Shown: positions 54,942 through 64,000 of the stretch, in pieces
How positions within the stretch are numbered: the stretch's first letter is position 1
Layout of the letters: each line of letters starts with the position of its first letter
From: Ascidiaceihabitans sp.
Lineage (GTDB): Bacteria > Pseudomonadota > Alphaproteobacteria > Rhodobacterales > Rhodobacteraceae
Length of the DNA stretch: 64,000 nucleotides
Direction: 5' to 3'
NCBI GenBank assembly: GCA_029251465.1
Contig: JAQXDI010000043.1
Coordinates: 1-64,000, forward strand
The notes under the pieces: model-generated
What the model was told of the DNA's origin: nothing
What the model saw: only the letters and a program-made list of their open reading frames with translations
Database searches by the model: none
Program-made: the position numbers and the translations under genes

Positions 54942-56009
54942 ATGATGTCTGACACGCGAACCTCTTTAGAAGACATGAACGATCGCTCACGCGAGGTGTT
55001 TCGCCGCGTGGTCGAAGGGTATCTGGAAAATGGTGATCCTGTCGGATCGCGCACGTTGACCCGTGATTTTAGCGAAAAAGTCAGCGCTGCAACGATCCGC
55101 AACGTGATGCAGGACCTGGAATACATGGGGTTTCTAGATAGCCCGCATGTCAGCGCCGGGCGCATTCCGACGCAGGCTGGTTTGCGCATGTTCGTGGATG
55201 GTTTGATGGAAGTCGGCCTGCCCGATGATACGGATCGCGAAAAGATTGACGCGACGCTAGGCCGGAACGAAAGCGACGTTGGTGGGCTGCTGGATCGCGT
55301 CGGATCTGCCTTGTCTGGTGTGACGCATGGCGCATCTTTGGTGCTGACACCAAAACACGAAGCGCCGATCAAACACATCGAATTTGTTTCACTGGCCGCC
55401 GATCGTGCCTTGGTCGTGCTGGTGTTTGCGGATGGTCACGTCGAGAACCGCTTGTTCACGCCACCGCCCGGTCAAACACCCAGCTCGATGCGCGAGGCGG
55501 CGAATTTCCTGAATTCCTTGATCGAGGGGCGCACGCTGTCTGACGTGCGTGGTGTGATCCAATCCGAAATCTCGCGGCGGCGTCAGGAAATCGATGTGCT
55601 CGCGCGCGCCTTGGTCGAAGACGGGCTAGCGGTTTGGGCGGACGAGGGCGAAAATTCGGAACGATTGATTGTACGTGGTCGTGCAAATCTATTGGAATCA
55701 GCTGCAGAGGCCGCCGATCTGGATCGCATCAGAACCCTGTTTGACGACCTTGAACGCAAGCGTGACATCTCGGAATTCCTCGAATTAACCGAGGGTGGCG
55801 ACGGTGTGCGCATTTTTATTGGTTCTGAGAACAAACTTTTTTCACTTTCGGGTTCATCTTTGGTCGTTTCCCCTTATATGAACGCTGATCGCAAGATCAT
55901 TGGCGCAGTAGGTGTCATTGGTCCGACGCGGCTGAATTATGGACGGATCGTGCCGATCGTAGATTATACGGCGCAACTGGTCGGCAAAATGCTGTCCGAC
56001 CGGAGCTAG
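54942..56009 (+). CDS. hrcA: Heat-inducible transcription repressor HrcA
   Basis: HrcA represses groESL and similar operons at CIRCE elements. The protein has an N-terminal winged helix (REVFRRVVEGYLENGDPVGSRTL; SAATIRNVMQDLEYMGFLDSPHVSAGRIPTQAGLRMFVDGLM), a GAF-like middle and the C-terminal RKIIGAVGVIGPTRLNYGRIVPIVDYTA. ATGATG at 54942-54947 offers two starts, with AGGA upstream. No CIRCE element (TTAGCACTC-N9-GAGTGCTAA) was found before hrcA, so its own promoter does not look autoregulated by CIRCE. grpE follows by nine bases. Confidence 0.97.
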   Translation: MMSDTRTSLEDMNDRSREVFRRVVEGYLENGDPVGSRTLTRDFSEKVSAATIRNVMQDLEYMGFLDSPHVSAGRIPTQAGLRMFVDGLMEVGLPDDTDREKIDATLGRNESDVGGLLDRVGSALSGVTHGASLVLTPKHEAPIKHIEFVSLAADRALVVLVFADGHVENRLFTPPPGQTPSSMREAANFLNSLIEGRTLSDVRGVIQSEISRRRQEIDVLARALVEDGLAVWADEGENSERLIVRGRANLLESAAEAADLDRIRTLFDDLERKRDISEFLELTEGGDGVRIFIGSENKLFSLSGSSLVVSPYMNADRKIIGAVGVIGPTRLNYGRIVPIVDYTAQLVGKMLSDRS

Positions 56010-56018
56010 AGGTGAAAA

Positions 56019-56582
56019 ATGGCAGACCAAGAGAACAACGACTTTTTGGATGACCTCGCGAATGCCGAGGCCGAAGAGTTCGCCGATGAGATGATGGAAA
56101 TCGACGACGAGGCGCTGGAACTGGACGCAGTGCGCGCTGAGCGTGATGAATTGCGTGATCGGTTTATGCGTGCGCTTGCGGATGCTGAAAATGCGCGCAA
56201 ACGGTCAGACAAAGATCGTCGTGAGGCCGAAAATTACGGTGGATCGAAATTCGCGCGCGACATGCTGCCGGTGTATGACAACATGAAACGCGCGCTTGAA
56301 ACGATCACCGATGAACAACGCGCCGTTGCTGGGCCGTTGCTCGAAGGGATCGAGCTGACGATGCGCGAGCTGGTTAGCGTTTTTAGCAAACACGGTATCG
56401 TCGTGATTGCGCCTGTCGTTGGTGATGCGTTTGATCCTCAGATGCACCAAGCGATGTTCGAAGCGCCGGTTCCGGGCACAAAAGCAGGCGATATCATTCA
56501 AGTCGCCGCTGAAGGTTTCATGCTGCACGATCGACTGCTGCGCCCTGCGCAAGTCGGCGTGTCGTCGATGCCAAAAAGCTAA
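56019..56582 (+). CDS. grpE: Nucleotide exchange factor GrpE
   Basis: GrpE releases ADP from DnaK. The 187-residue protein has an acidic coiled-coil N-terminus (about 10-60: FLDDLANAEAEEFADEM), RFMRALADAENARKRSDKDRREAENYGG, FARDMLPVYDNMKRAL and the C-terminal beta domain (FDPQMHQAMFEAPVPGTKAGDIIQVAAEGFMLHDRLLRPAQVGVS). It shares an operon with hrcA and ends at a terminator that overlaps mutS. Confidence 0.97.
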   Translation: MADQENNDFLDDLANAEAEEFADEMMEIDDEALELDAVRAERDELRDRFMRALADAENARKRSDKDRREAENYGGSKFARDMLPVYDNMKRALETITDEQRAVAGPLLEGIELTMRELVSVFSKHGIVVIAPVVGDAFDPQMHQAMFEAPVPGTKAGDIIQVAAEGFMLHDRLLRPAQVGVSSMPKS

Positions 56583-56606
56583 GCAGCTAAGCAGATTATT
56601 TTCAGG

Positions 56607-56635
56607 GAGGCGGTCAGGATTTGGCCGCCTCTTTT
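56607..56635 (+). terminator. Intrinsic terminator of hrcA-grpE
   Basis: GAGGCGG (56607-56613) pairs with CCGCCTC (56625-56631) over an 11-base loop, followed by TTTT. The right arm lies inside the final codons of convergent mutS. Confidence 0.75.
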
Positions 56636-59244
56636 AGTTTGTAGATCAGATCCAGCGCTTGGCGAGGCGTTAGTTCATCCGGTAAAATACCGCCCAACAT
56701 GTCCATCGCAGGCGAGTCCTGAATTTTCACAGGCAGCGGCGCTGGCGTTGCTGAAAATAGCGGCAAATCGTCGATCAACGCTTTTTGTGTAACGCCGCCT
56801 TCGCGTTCGCCTTTTTCCAAAGCGTCCAAAACCACACGCGCGCGGGCAATGACTGTATCGGGCAAACCTGCCAGTTGCGCGACCTGCACGCCATAAGACC
56901 GATCTGCTGCGCCTTTGTGGACCTCGTGCAGGAACACGATCTCGTTCTCCCACTCTTTGACAGCGACAGTCGCGTTATCAACGCCGTCTAGTTTGGCCGA
57001 AAGAGCGGTCATTTCGTGATAATGCGTGGCGAACAGCGCGCGTGATTTGTTGACGTCGTGCAGATGTTCCAGCGTGGCCCACGCGATCGACAATCCGTCA
57101 TAGGTCGCCGTACCGCGTCCGATTTCATCCAAAATCACCAGCGCATGATCATCGGCTTGGTTCAGGATTGCTGCGGTTTCAACCATTTCCACCATAAACG
57201 TGGATCGTCCACGGGCCAGATCGTCAGAGGCACCCACGCGGCTGAACAGCTGGCTGATCATTCCGATGTGGGCCGAGGTCGCCGGCACGTAGCTACCCAT
57301 TTGTGCAAGCAGCGCGATCAGTGCATTCTGGCGCAGAAACGTCGATTTACCCGCCATGTTCGGCCCGGTTAGCAGCCAGATGTTCGCGGCTGTATCGGCG
57401 CTGAGGTCACAGTCATTCGCAATGAACGGCTGACCTGATTGATCGCGCAACGCTTTTTCCACGACCGGATGGCGCCCACCGACAATGTCGAACGCACGAC
57501 TGTCGTCGACCTTTGGCTTGCACCAATCCTGCGCGCGGGCGAGATGGGCAAGGGAGGTCGCCAAATCAATCTCGGCCAAGGCACGCGAGGTCTGATTGAT
57601 CAGTGGTGCTTGATCTAAAATCGCGTCCTTTAGGCTTTCATAGAGCCGCTTTTCAATTTCTAACGCGTGGTTACCAGCGTTCAGAATTTTCGTTTCCATT
57701 TCGGACAGCTCAACCGTGGTGAAACGCACTTGGTTCGCGGTTGTCTGGCGATGGATGAAGGTTTCATTCAGGGGCGTCGACAGCATCTTGTCTGCGTGGG
57801 TTGCTGTGGTTTCGATAAAGTATCCAAGCACGTTGTTGTGTTTGATCTTTATGGTGGAAATGCCTGTAACAGAGACGAATTCTTGCTGCATTTTTGCAAT
57901 GACACTGCGCCCCTCGTCACGCAGTTTTCGGGCCTCGTCTAACTCGGTGTCGTATTCAGGCGCGATGAACCCACCATCGCGCGCCAGCAACGGGGGTTCT
58001 GCGACCAAGGATTGATCAAGCAGGTCGATCAATTTGTCATGGCCTGTCAGATCAACTAGCGCAGTTTTCAGCAAATGCGGCGCATCGCCCAGCCCGGTTT
58101 TTGCAATCAACGCGGCCTCGGCCAACCCATTTCGGATCGCGGTCAGATCACGAGGGCCACCACGGTCCAGTGACAGACGGGACAAGGCGCGATCCAAGTC
58201 AGGTACTTTGCGCAATTGTCCGCGCAATTCTTCGGTCATACGGGTGTTTTCTGACGCATGCGATACAGCGTCCTGCCGGTTGTGAATCGTCTCTAACACA
58301 CGGGAAGGGCACGCCAAACGGCGCTCCAGCAGGCGCGCGCCACCCGACGTCACGGTCTGATCAATCACGGATAGCAACGATCCGGCACGCCCGCCGGACA
58401 GAGCCTGCGTCAGTTCCAGATTCCGGCGTGTCGCGGCGTCGATTTGCACGGATCGCAGGTGCGTTTCCTGCCGTGGGGGCTGCATAAGCGGCAGCTTGCC
58501 CTTTTGGGTCAAGTGCAAGTATTCGATGATCGCACCCATCGCCGCGACTTCTCCGCGATCAAAGGTGCCGTAGGCGTCCAAAGTACTGACGCCGAACAGA
58601 TCGCAAATCCGTTTTTCGCCAGATGTGCTGTCGAATGACGCCCGCGACAATCCTGTTATCGGAATGGCAAAATCAGAGACTAAATCGCTCAATTCAATCT
58701 CTTGCGCCTCTGACACAACCAATTCCGAGGGTGCCAAGCGCGCCAGTTCTGGCCCCAATCGTGTGCGGTTCGCTTGCATGACGTGAAATGCGCCGGTCGA
58801 GATATCGACCCATGCCAGCGCGGCTTGATCGCGCACTTCGGCAAAGGCGGCCAGATAGTTGTGGCGGCGGGCTTCTAACAGGCTGTCTTCGGTCAAGGTG
58901 CCTGGCGTGACCAATCGAACAACGTCCCGTTTCACGATGGACTTGCCACCGCGCTTTTTCGCCTCGGCGGGGGTTTCTAGCTGCTCGCACACGCCAACGC
59001 GGAAACCCTTGCGGATCAACGTCAGCAAATATCCTTCGGCTGCGTGAACTGGGACGCCACACATCGGAATGTCAGCGCCGTCGTGTTTGCCGCGTTTGGT
59101 CAGGGCAATGTCCAGCGCATCAGACGCATTCACCGCGTCGTCAAAGAACATCTCGTAGAAATCGCCCATACGATAGAACAACAACGCATCGGGATGCGCC
59201 GCTTTGATCTCTAGATATTGCTCCATCATGGGCGTGACGGTCAT
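56614..59244 (-). CDS. mutS: DNA mismatch repair protein MutS
   Basis: MutS recognises mismatches and small loops. The 876-residue protein has PMMEQYLEIKAAHPDALLFYRMGDFYEMFFDDA with the mismatch-wedging Phe-x-Glu in the FYEMF block, the clamp and lever regions, Walker A LLTGPNMAGKSTFLRQNALI, the signature SDDLARGRSTFMVEMVE, Walker B VILDEIGRGTATYDGLSIAW and the switch ALFATHYHEMTAL. A GAGGAG site precedes the ATG at 59244. It is divergent from maeB across 134 bases that hold no other feature I could see. Confidence 0.98.
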   Translation of the reverse strand: MTVTPMMEQYLEIKAAHPDALLFYRMGDFYEMFFDDAVNASDALDIALTKRGKHDGADIPMCGVPVHAAEGYLLTLIRKGFRVGVCEQLETPAEAKKRGGKSIVKRDVVRLVTPGTLTEDSLLEARRHNYLAAFAEVRDQAALAWVDISTGAFHVMQANRTRLGPELARLAPSELVVSEAQEIELSDLVSDFAIPITGLSRASFDSTSGEKRICDLFGVSTLDAYGTFDRGEVAAMGAIIEYLHLTQKGKLPLMQPPRQETHLRSVQIDAATRRNLELTQALSGGRAGSLLSVIDQTVTSGGARLLERRLACPSRVLETIHNRQDAVSHASENTRMTEELRGQLRKVPDLDRALSRLSLDRGGPRDLTAIRNGLAEAALIAKTGLGDAPHLLKTALVDLTGHDKLIDLLDQSLVAEPPLLARDGGFIAPEYDTELDEARKLRDEGRSVIAKMQQEFVSVTGISTIKIKHNNVLGYFIETTATHADKMLSTPLNETFIHRQTTANQVRFTTVELSEMETKILNAGNHALEIEKRLYESLKDAILDQAPLINQTSRALAEIDLATSLAHLARAQDWCKPKVDDSRAFDIVGGRHPVVEKALRDQSGQPFIANDCDLSADTAANIWLLTGPNMAGKSTFLRQNALIALLAQMGSYVPATSAHIGMISQLFSRVGASDDLARGRSTFMVEMVETAAILNQADDHALVILDEIGRGTATYDGLSIAWATLEHLHDVNKSRALFATHYHEMTALSAKLDGVDNATVAVKEWENEIVFLHEVHKGAADRSYGVQVAQLAGLPDTVIARARVVLDALEKGEREGGVTQKALIDDLPLFSATPAPLPVKIQDSPAMDMLGGILPDELTPRQALDLIYKLKEAAKS

Positions 59245-59378
59245 GGAATGCTCCTCGGCGAATTCGTGGAAACCTTACAAAGCGGTGGGGTGCACTTAAA
59301 CCCACAAACCGCATGACGGTTGAGGCAAGGTAAACAAAGCGATAAGAGGCTTGGACGCACAAAGGGAAGTATGCCGCA

Positions 59379-61634
59379 ATGTCCAAGACAAAAGTTACCG
59401 ATGAAGAGGCGCTGGCCTTTCACCTAGAGCCAACACCTGGCAAATTTGAGATCTCGGCGACTGTCCCGATGATGACCCAGCGCGATCTTTCGCTGGCGTA
59501 TTCCCCCGGTGTTGCGGTGCCGTGTCTTGCGATCGCGGACAACCCTGAACTGGCGTATGATTACACGAACAAGGGCAATCTCGTTGCGGTGATTTCAAAC
59601 GGCACGGCGGTTCTTGGATTGGGCAATTTGGGCGCATTAGGGTCGAAACCTGTGATGGAAGGCAAAGCGGTTTTGTTCAAACGCTTTGCTGACGTCAATA
59701 GCATCGACATCGAACTGGACACCGAAGACCCGGATGAATTCTGCAAGGCTGTGCGCCTGATGGGTCCTACGTTTGGCGGCATTAACCTTGAGGATATCAA
59801 AGCACCGGAGTGCTTTATCATCGAGCAGCGGTTGAAAGAGGAAATGGACATTCCCGTCTTTCACGATGACCAGCACGGCACTGCGGTGATCTGTGCGGCT
59901 GGTTTAATTAACGCCTTGCATCTGTCCGGTAAAAAAATCGAAGACGTCAAAATCGTGCTGAACGGTGCCGGTGCTGCGGGTATTGCGTGCCTTGAGCTGT
60001 TGAAATCCATGGGCGCGCGGTATGATAATTGCATCATGTGCGACACCAAAGGCGTGATCTACCAAGGCCGCACCGAAGGCATGAACCAATGGAAATCTGC
60101 GCACGCGGTAAAAACCGAAGCGCGCACATTGGATGATGCGATGAAAGGTTGCGACGTGTTCTTGGGCGTGTCGGCCAAAGGCGCTGTGACGCCTGCAATG
60201 GTCGCAAGCATGGCCGATAATCCGGTCATTTTTGCAATGGCGAACCCCGATCCCGAGATTACCCCCGAAGAAGCGCACGAAGTCCGCATGGACGCGATCG
60301 TTGCCACGGGCCGCAGCGACTATCCGAACCAAGTGAACAACGTTTTGGGCTTTCCGTACTTGTTCCGCGGCGCGCTCGACATCAACGCGCGTGCGATCAA
60401 CGACGAAATGAAAATCGCCTGCGCCCACGCTTTGGCTAACCTTGCACGCGAAGATGTGCCGGACGAAGTTGCGCTGGCCTACGGTAAAAACCTGACGTTT
60501 GGACGCGACTATATTATCCCGACACCGTTTGATCCGCGCCTCATTCACCGCATTCCGCCAGCCGTCGCAAAGGCCGGCATGGACACAGGTGCTGCCCGTC
60601 GTCCGATCATCGACATGGACGCCTACGAGCTGTCATTGAAGTCGCGGATGGATCCGACAGCCAGCATTTTGCGCGGCTTGAACACACGTGCCCGTACAGC
60701 CCAAGCGCGCATGATTTTTGCCGAAGGTGACGATCCAAAAGTGTTGCGCGCCGCCGTGATGTATCAGCGATCGGGTTTGGGCAAAGCCTTGGTTGTGGGG
60801 CGTGAAAATGACGTAAAAGCCAAGCTCGAAGAAGCCGGTCTTGGCGATGCTGTGCGCGAACTCGAAGTCGTGAATGCGGCCAATACGCCCCATTTAGAGA
60901 CTTATAAGACGTTCCTGTACGACCGTTTACAGCGCAAAGGGTTCGACAGTTCCGACATTCATCGGCTTGCCGCGCGTGACCGTCACGTGTTCTCGGCCTT
61001 GATGCTTGCACATGGTCACGGCGATGGGTTGGTGACTGGCGTAACACGTAAATCCGCCCACGTTCTGGAACGGATTAATCATGTGTTTGATGCGGACACG
61101 GCCAATGGCGCGGCTGGTATTACTGCGCTGCTGCACAAAGGCCGGATCGTATTTATGGCTGATACGTTGGTGCATGAATGGCCGGACGAACATGACCTGG
61201 CGAATATCGCTGAACGCGCTGCTGTCGTTGCGCGCGACATGGGTCTGGAACCTCGTGTTGCGTTCGTCAGCTTTTCGACATTCGGATACCCTGTGTCCGA
61301 GCGGGCAGAGAAAATGCACCTCGCGCCCAAGGTTCTTGACCAGCGCGGTGTTGATTTCGAATACGAAGGCGAAATGACTGTCGATGTTGCGTTGAACGAA
61401 AAAGCGCAAGGGCAGTACCCGTTTTCGCGTTTGACCGGTCCTGCAAACATCTTGGTCGTGCCGGCCCGCCACTCAGCCAGCATTTCGGTGAAACTGATGC
61501 AGGAAATGGGCGGGGCAACTGTGATTGGTCCCATCCTGTCGGGCGTCGACGGGTCGATCCAGATTTGTTCGACCAGCTCGACTGCAAATGACATTCTGAA
61601 TATGGCCGTTTTGGCGGCGTGTCAGGTGGGCTAA
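59379..61634 (+). CDS. maeB: NADP-dependent malic enzyme with phosphotransacetylase-like domain
   Basis: MaeB decarboxylates malate to pyruvate with NADP. The 751-residue fusion has the malic domain (SLAYSPGVAVPCLAIADNPELAYDYTNKGNLVAVISNGTAVLGLGNLG; FHDDQHGTAVICAAGLINAL), a Rossmann domain (IVLNGAGAAGIACLELL; NPDPEITPEEAHEVR) and a C-terminal Pta-like domain (about 430-751: MIFAEGDDPKVLRAAVM; NILVVPARHSASISVKLMQEMGGATVIGPILSGVD) that is usually regulatory and binds acetyl-CoA. Fusion and length are normal for MaeB. Its TAA overlaps the next ATG. Confidence 0.97.
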   Translation: MSKTKVTDEEALAFHLEPTPGKFEISATVPMMTQRDLSLAYSPGVAVPCLAIADNPELAYDYTNKGNLVAVISNGTAVLGLGNLGALGSKPVMEGKAVLFKRFADVNSIDIELDTEDPDEFCKAVRLMGPTFGGINLEDIKAPECFIIEQRLKEEMDIPVFHDDQHGTAVICAAGLINALHLSGKKIEDVKIVLNGAGAAGIACLELLKSMGARYDNCIMCDTKGVIYQGRTEGMNQWKSAHAVKTEARTLDDAMKGCDVFLGVSAKGAVTPAMVASMADNPVIFAMANPDPEITPEEAHEVRMDAIVATGRSDYPNQVNNVLGFPYLFRGALDINARAINDEMKIACAHALANLAREDVPDEVALAYGKNLTFGRDYIIPTPFDPRLIHRIPPAVAKAGMDTGAARRPIIDMDAYELSLKSRMDPTASILRGLNTRARTAQARMIFAEGDDPKVLRAAVMYQRSGLGKALVVGRENDVKAKLEEAGLGDAVRELEVVNAANTPHLETYKTFLYDRLQRKGFDSSDIHRLAARDRHVFSALMLAHGHGDGLVTGVTRKSAHVLERINHVFDADTANGAAGITALLHKGRIVFMADTLVHEWPDEHDLANIAERAAVVARDMGLEPRVAFVSFSTFGYPVSERAEKMHLAPKVLDQRGVDFEYEGEMTVDVALNEKAQGQYPFSRLTGPANILVVPARHSASISVKLMQEMGGATVIGPILSGVDGSIQICSTSSTANDILNMAVLAACQVG

Positions 61635-62509
61635 TGACGATCTACAACCTTGGTTCGATCAACATCGATATGGTGTATCGCTTGCCGCATTTTCCGATGC
61701 CCGGTGAAACCTTAGCGGCGCGCGATTACACCCAAGGATTGGGCGGCAAAGGCGCGAATATGTCAGTGGCGGCAGCCCGAGGTGCAGCGCGCGTGCGTCA
61801 CATCGGGGCTGTCGGTACCGATGGGCGTTGGACGGTGCAACGCTTGTTGGAATACGGCGTAGATACCATGCACATTACCGAACTTGATGCGGCGACAGGC
61901 CATGCGATTATCAATGTTGATGATGCGGCCGAGAATGCGATTGTTTTGTGGCCGGGCGCCAACGCATTGGTCGATGCGGCGCAAATCGGTCGTGCGTTGT
62001 CAGAGGCAAACACGGGTGACATTTTGGTGATGCAAAATGAAACGTCGGGTCAAGCGGACGCCGCGCAAATGGCCAAGGATTTGGGTATGCGCGTCATCTA
62101 CGCCGCCGCGCCTTTTGATGCTGATGCGGTTCAGGCTGTGCTGCCGTTTGTCGATTTGTTGTTCTTGAACGAAGTCGAGGCGGCACAGTTAGAACAGGCA
62201 ACAGGGCAGGCAGCAAATGCGTTGGATACCGATGATGTCATCGTCACCTTGGGCGCAAAGGGATGTCGCTGGTATCAGAATTCAGCCAATTTAGAGACTG
62301 ATTTTGATGCGATCAAAGTCGAACCTGTGGACACAACGGGCGCGGGTGACACGTTTACAGGTTACGTTGTTGCAGGTCTTGATCGCGGTTTACCATTGGC
62401 TCAAGCGATCAATTTGGCGACACAAGCGGCCGCGTTGATGGTGACGCGTCACGGCACAGCGGATGTGATCCCGGATCTCAAAGAAATCCAGGACGCACGG
62501 TTTTCTTAG
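61634..62509 (+). CDS. PfkB/ribokinase-family sugar kinase
   Basis: The 291-residue kinase has the ribokinase-type start IYNLGSINIDMVYRLPHFPMPGETL, the GGKGANMSVAAARGA signature, LLFLNEVEAAQLE, VTLGAKGC and the C-terminal catalytic DTTGAGDTFTGYVVAGL with its base Asp. The GGKGANM block favours ribokinase over fructokinase, but no ribose transport genes are near. The ATG at 61634 shares its A with the maeB stop (TAATG). The 3' end overlaps msrA convergently. Confidence 0.9.
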   Translation: MTIYNLGSINIDMVYRLPHFPMPGETLAARDYTQGLGGKGANMSVAAARGAARVRHIGAVGTDGRWTVQRLLEYGVDTMHITELDAATGHAIINVDDAAENAIVLWPGANALVDAAQIGRALSEANTGDILVMQNETSGQADAAQMAKDLGMRVIYAAAPFDADAVQAVLPFVDLLFLNEVEAAQLEQATGQAANALDTDDVIVTLGAKGCRWYQNSANLETDFDAIKVEPVDTTGAGDTFTGYVVAGLDRGLPLAQAINLATQAAALMVTRHGTADVIPDLKEIQDARFS

Positions 62510-63165
62510 CCCAGGAATGCGGCCGCACTGCCCCACAGTTGCTTGACGCGTTGATCGCGCCCACACGCATTTCGATATGCTTTGTATGCCTTGGCCTGAG
62601 ATTTTGGACCAAAGCGGGTCAGAACAATTTTCGAACCCTTGTAGTAATCCTGATGATAGGCGTCCGCTGCGTAGAATTTAGCTTCGCCCAAAACTGGTGT
62701 CACGACTTTGGTTCCAAGCGCAGATTGCGCCGCTGCTTTGGCTTTTTCAGCGGCTGATTTTTGTGCAGCTCCGTTCGCAAATATTGCTGTGTGGTAGGTG
62801 TCTCCGCGGTCGCAGAATTGACCACCTGCATCCGTTGGATCTACAGAGCGAAAGAATTTAGAGAGCAATTCGTCACGGCTGACGACGCTTGGATCAAACG
62901 TGATTTGAACCGCTTCGTAGTGACCCGTGCCGCCAGCGACGACTTGTTTGTATGTCGGGTTGGCGACCTTGCCGCCTGCAAATCCGGACACAGCGCTTTT
63001 GACGCCCTTAACGCTTTCGAAATCGGATTCGACACACCAAAAACAGCCGCCAGCGACGGTCAGTGTTTCAGTGTCAGCGGCGTGCGATTTCGTGGTTTGC
63101 GCGAACAAACCCAAAGCGACCATGATGGCTAAGGCCACTGGTTTTGCAGTGCGAAATAGGGTCAT
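62506..63165 (-). CDS. msrA: Exported peptide methionine sulfoxide reductase MsrA
   Basis: MsrA reduces methionine-S-sulfoxide. The 219-residue protein has a Sec signal peptide (about 1-29, cleavage after SHA) and then the catalytic GGCFWCVESDFESVKGV (Cys41), GGTGHYEAVQITFDPSVVSRDELL, QFCDRGDTYHTAIF and YHQDYYKG. The export signal means that it works in the periplasm; its reductant is not encoded nearby, and no msrB is adjacent. The ATG at 63165 with AAAGGAG is chosen over an upstream in-frame Met. Confidence 0.95.
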   Translation of the reverse strand: MTLFRTAKPVALAIMVALGLFAQTTKSHAADTETLTVAGGCFWCVESDFESVKGVKSAVSGFAGGKVANPTYKQVVAGGTGHYEAVQITFDPSVVSRDELLSKFFRSVDPTDAGGQFCDRGDTYHTAIFANGAAQKSAAEKAKAAAQSALGTKVVTPVLGEAKFYAADAYHQDYYKGSKIVLTRFGPKSQAKAYKAYRNACGRDQRVKQLWGSAAAFLG

Positions 63166-63307
63166 TTTAAGTCTCCTTTCCCAATCCTTCATGCACAATC
63201 GGCCGTTTTACAAATCACAGGCCCGTGAGGTCACGCAGGGGTGAAACAGGTTACAGCTTGGAACCGCGGATGATCGGCAATAGCCTGCCGAAAAGTCGGG
63301 AGTGATT

Positions 63308-64000
63308 ATGAAAGACGTTAAACGCATCGCGATGTGGTCGGGCCCGCGCAATTTGTCGACGGCGATGATGTACAGTTTTGGTGCGCGATCAGACTGCATG
63401 GTGTTGGATGAACCGTTTTACGCGGCCTATCTTGCGATGACGGGAATTGATCATCCGATGCGCGACGAGATTTTAGGTGATCAACTGAACGATCCTGACG
63501 CAGTTGCCGCCCAAATGATGGGGCAAACAGATCAGCCCGTGCAGTATCAAAAGCACATGACGCAGCACATGATCGATGGCGTGCCGCGCGACTGGATGGC
63601 TGATGTCACGAACGTGTTTTTGATCCGTCATCCGGCGCGCGTGGTGGCGAGTTACGTCAAAAAACGCGAAGGTCCGGTTTTGGACGATCTTGGATTTGCG
63701 CAACAGGCGGAGCTGTTTGATCACGCGATCGCGCTGGGCCAAACGCCAGTTGTGATTGATTCTGCTGACATTCGTCGTGACCCTGAACAGATGATGCGGG
63801 CGCTGTGTTCAGCGATCGATCTGCCGTGGGATGCATCAATGTTGCGATGGCCCGCGGGTGGTCATACGGCTGACGGAATTTGGGCTAACCATTGGTACGG
63901 AGCCGTGCATTCATCAACAGGTTTCGCTGATGCAGAACCTGATTTGCCTTTGTTAGAGCCGGAACATGCTGAGGTCGCTTCGCAAGCCCAGCCGTTTTAC
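63308..64000 (+). CDS. Sulfotransferase-like protein, 3' part beyond window edge (partial)
   Basis: An open frame of 231 codons runs from ATG 63308 to the last base with no stop. It begins MKDVKRIAMWSGPRNLSTAMMY, a PAPS-type phosphate loop (SGPRNLST), followed by DCMVLDEPFYAAYL, VFLIRHPARVVASYVKK (the 3'-phosphate-binding arginine/serine block) and VVIDSADIRRDPEQMM. These match the sulfotransferase-like family that roseobacter genomes often annotate beside aminotransferases. GGGAG lies five bases before the ATG. Donor and acceptor are unknown, and it could be a non-sulfating relative. Confidence 0.82.
   Translation, partial: MKDVKRIAMWSGPRNLSTAMMYSFGARSDCMVLDEPFYAAYLAMTGIDHPMRDEILGDQLNDPDAVAAQMMGQTDQPVQYQKHMTQHMIDGVPRDWMADVTNVFLIRHPARVVASYVKKREGPVLDDLGFAQQAELFDHAIALGQTPVVIDSADIRRDPEQMMRALCSAIDLPWDASMLRWPAGGHTADGIWANHWYGAVHSSTGFADAEPDLPLLEPEHAEVASQAQPFY

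Noticed and set aside
1..64000. Prophage, integrative element, toxin-antitoxin or anti-phage system
   Set aside because: No integrase, transposase, terminal repeats, tRNA-linked attachment site or recognisable defence gene was found; nearly all genes are conserved core genes in familiar order.

Overview
The window looks like one contiguous chromosomal stretch of a marine Rhodobacteraceae (roseobacter-group) alphaproteobacterium. This rests on the gene families and their order: a CtrA-type flagellar cluster, RegB/SenC/RegA, a Mic60-HemY heme block, TsaE-AmgK-MurU-AddBA, and the origin-proximal series SecB-DnaQ-CoaE-AroE-Maf / HemJ-Rho-MnmE-MnmG-RsmG-ParA-ParB. No rRNA, tRNA, insertion sequence, prophage or CRISPR array was seen. 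Genes are densely packed, many joined by 4-bp ATGA or 1-bp TGATG/TAATG stop-start overlaps. Species cannot be fixed from the sequence alone.

Layout. 1-6234: two divergent flagellar operons (minus: fliL, a small membrane coiled-coil protein, motE-like, motA, and a secreted protein cut by the window edge; plus: fliF, fliH-like, fliN, fliP) sharing a promoter region with a CtrA-like box. 6238-9731: gmd, an extensin-like hydrolase, a DUF2853 gene, a candidate small RNA, and DUF1761, EVE and YciI genes. 10005-15558: gpsA and tsaD, divergent from hemD, a Mic60-like gene and hemY. 15644-19919: a YHYH-domain protein, ahcY, an FkbM methyltransferase, an HD phosphohydrolase and a GNAT. 19916-22672: the redox regulatory module regA-senC / regB. 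22771-33158: a kinase-less PAS protein in the DivL position, tsaE, amgK, murU, addB, addA, trxA. 33208-38416: an unknown probable glycan-related protein, hslVU, a lipoprotein hydrolase and an MFS transporter. 38413-44533: smr, mltA, timA, fxsA, secB, dnaQ, coaE, aroE, maf.

44534-44939 is the most notable non-coding region. It is AT-rich and carries perfect DnaA boxes, further near-consensus boxes and a perfect CtrA full site (TTAA-N7-TTAA). With three perfect parS palindromes 3-5.5 kb away and parAB beside them, this is very likely the chromosomal origin and centromere region. To its right lie hemJ, rho, mnmE, mnmG, rsmG, parA, parB, hemW, rdgB, rph, hrcA, grpE, mutS, maeB, a PfkB kinase, an exported MsrA, and a sulfotransferase-like gene cut by the right edge.

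The theme linking distant parts is cell-cycle control. CtrA-type motifs occur at the flagellar divergent promoter, upstream of the kinase-less DivL-like gene, and inside the putative oriC, which suggests one regulon tying motility, the phosphorelay and replication initiation. No wholly new defence or mobile system was found. The less described items are the CtrA-site set, the kinase-less PAS protein and the orphan small RNA.
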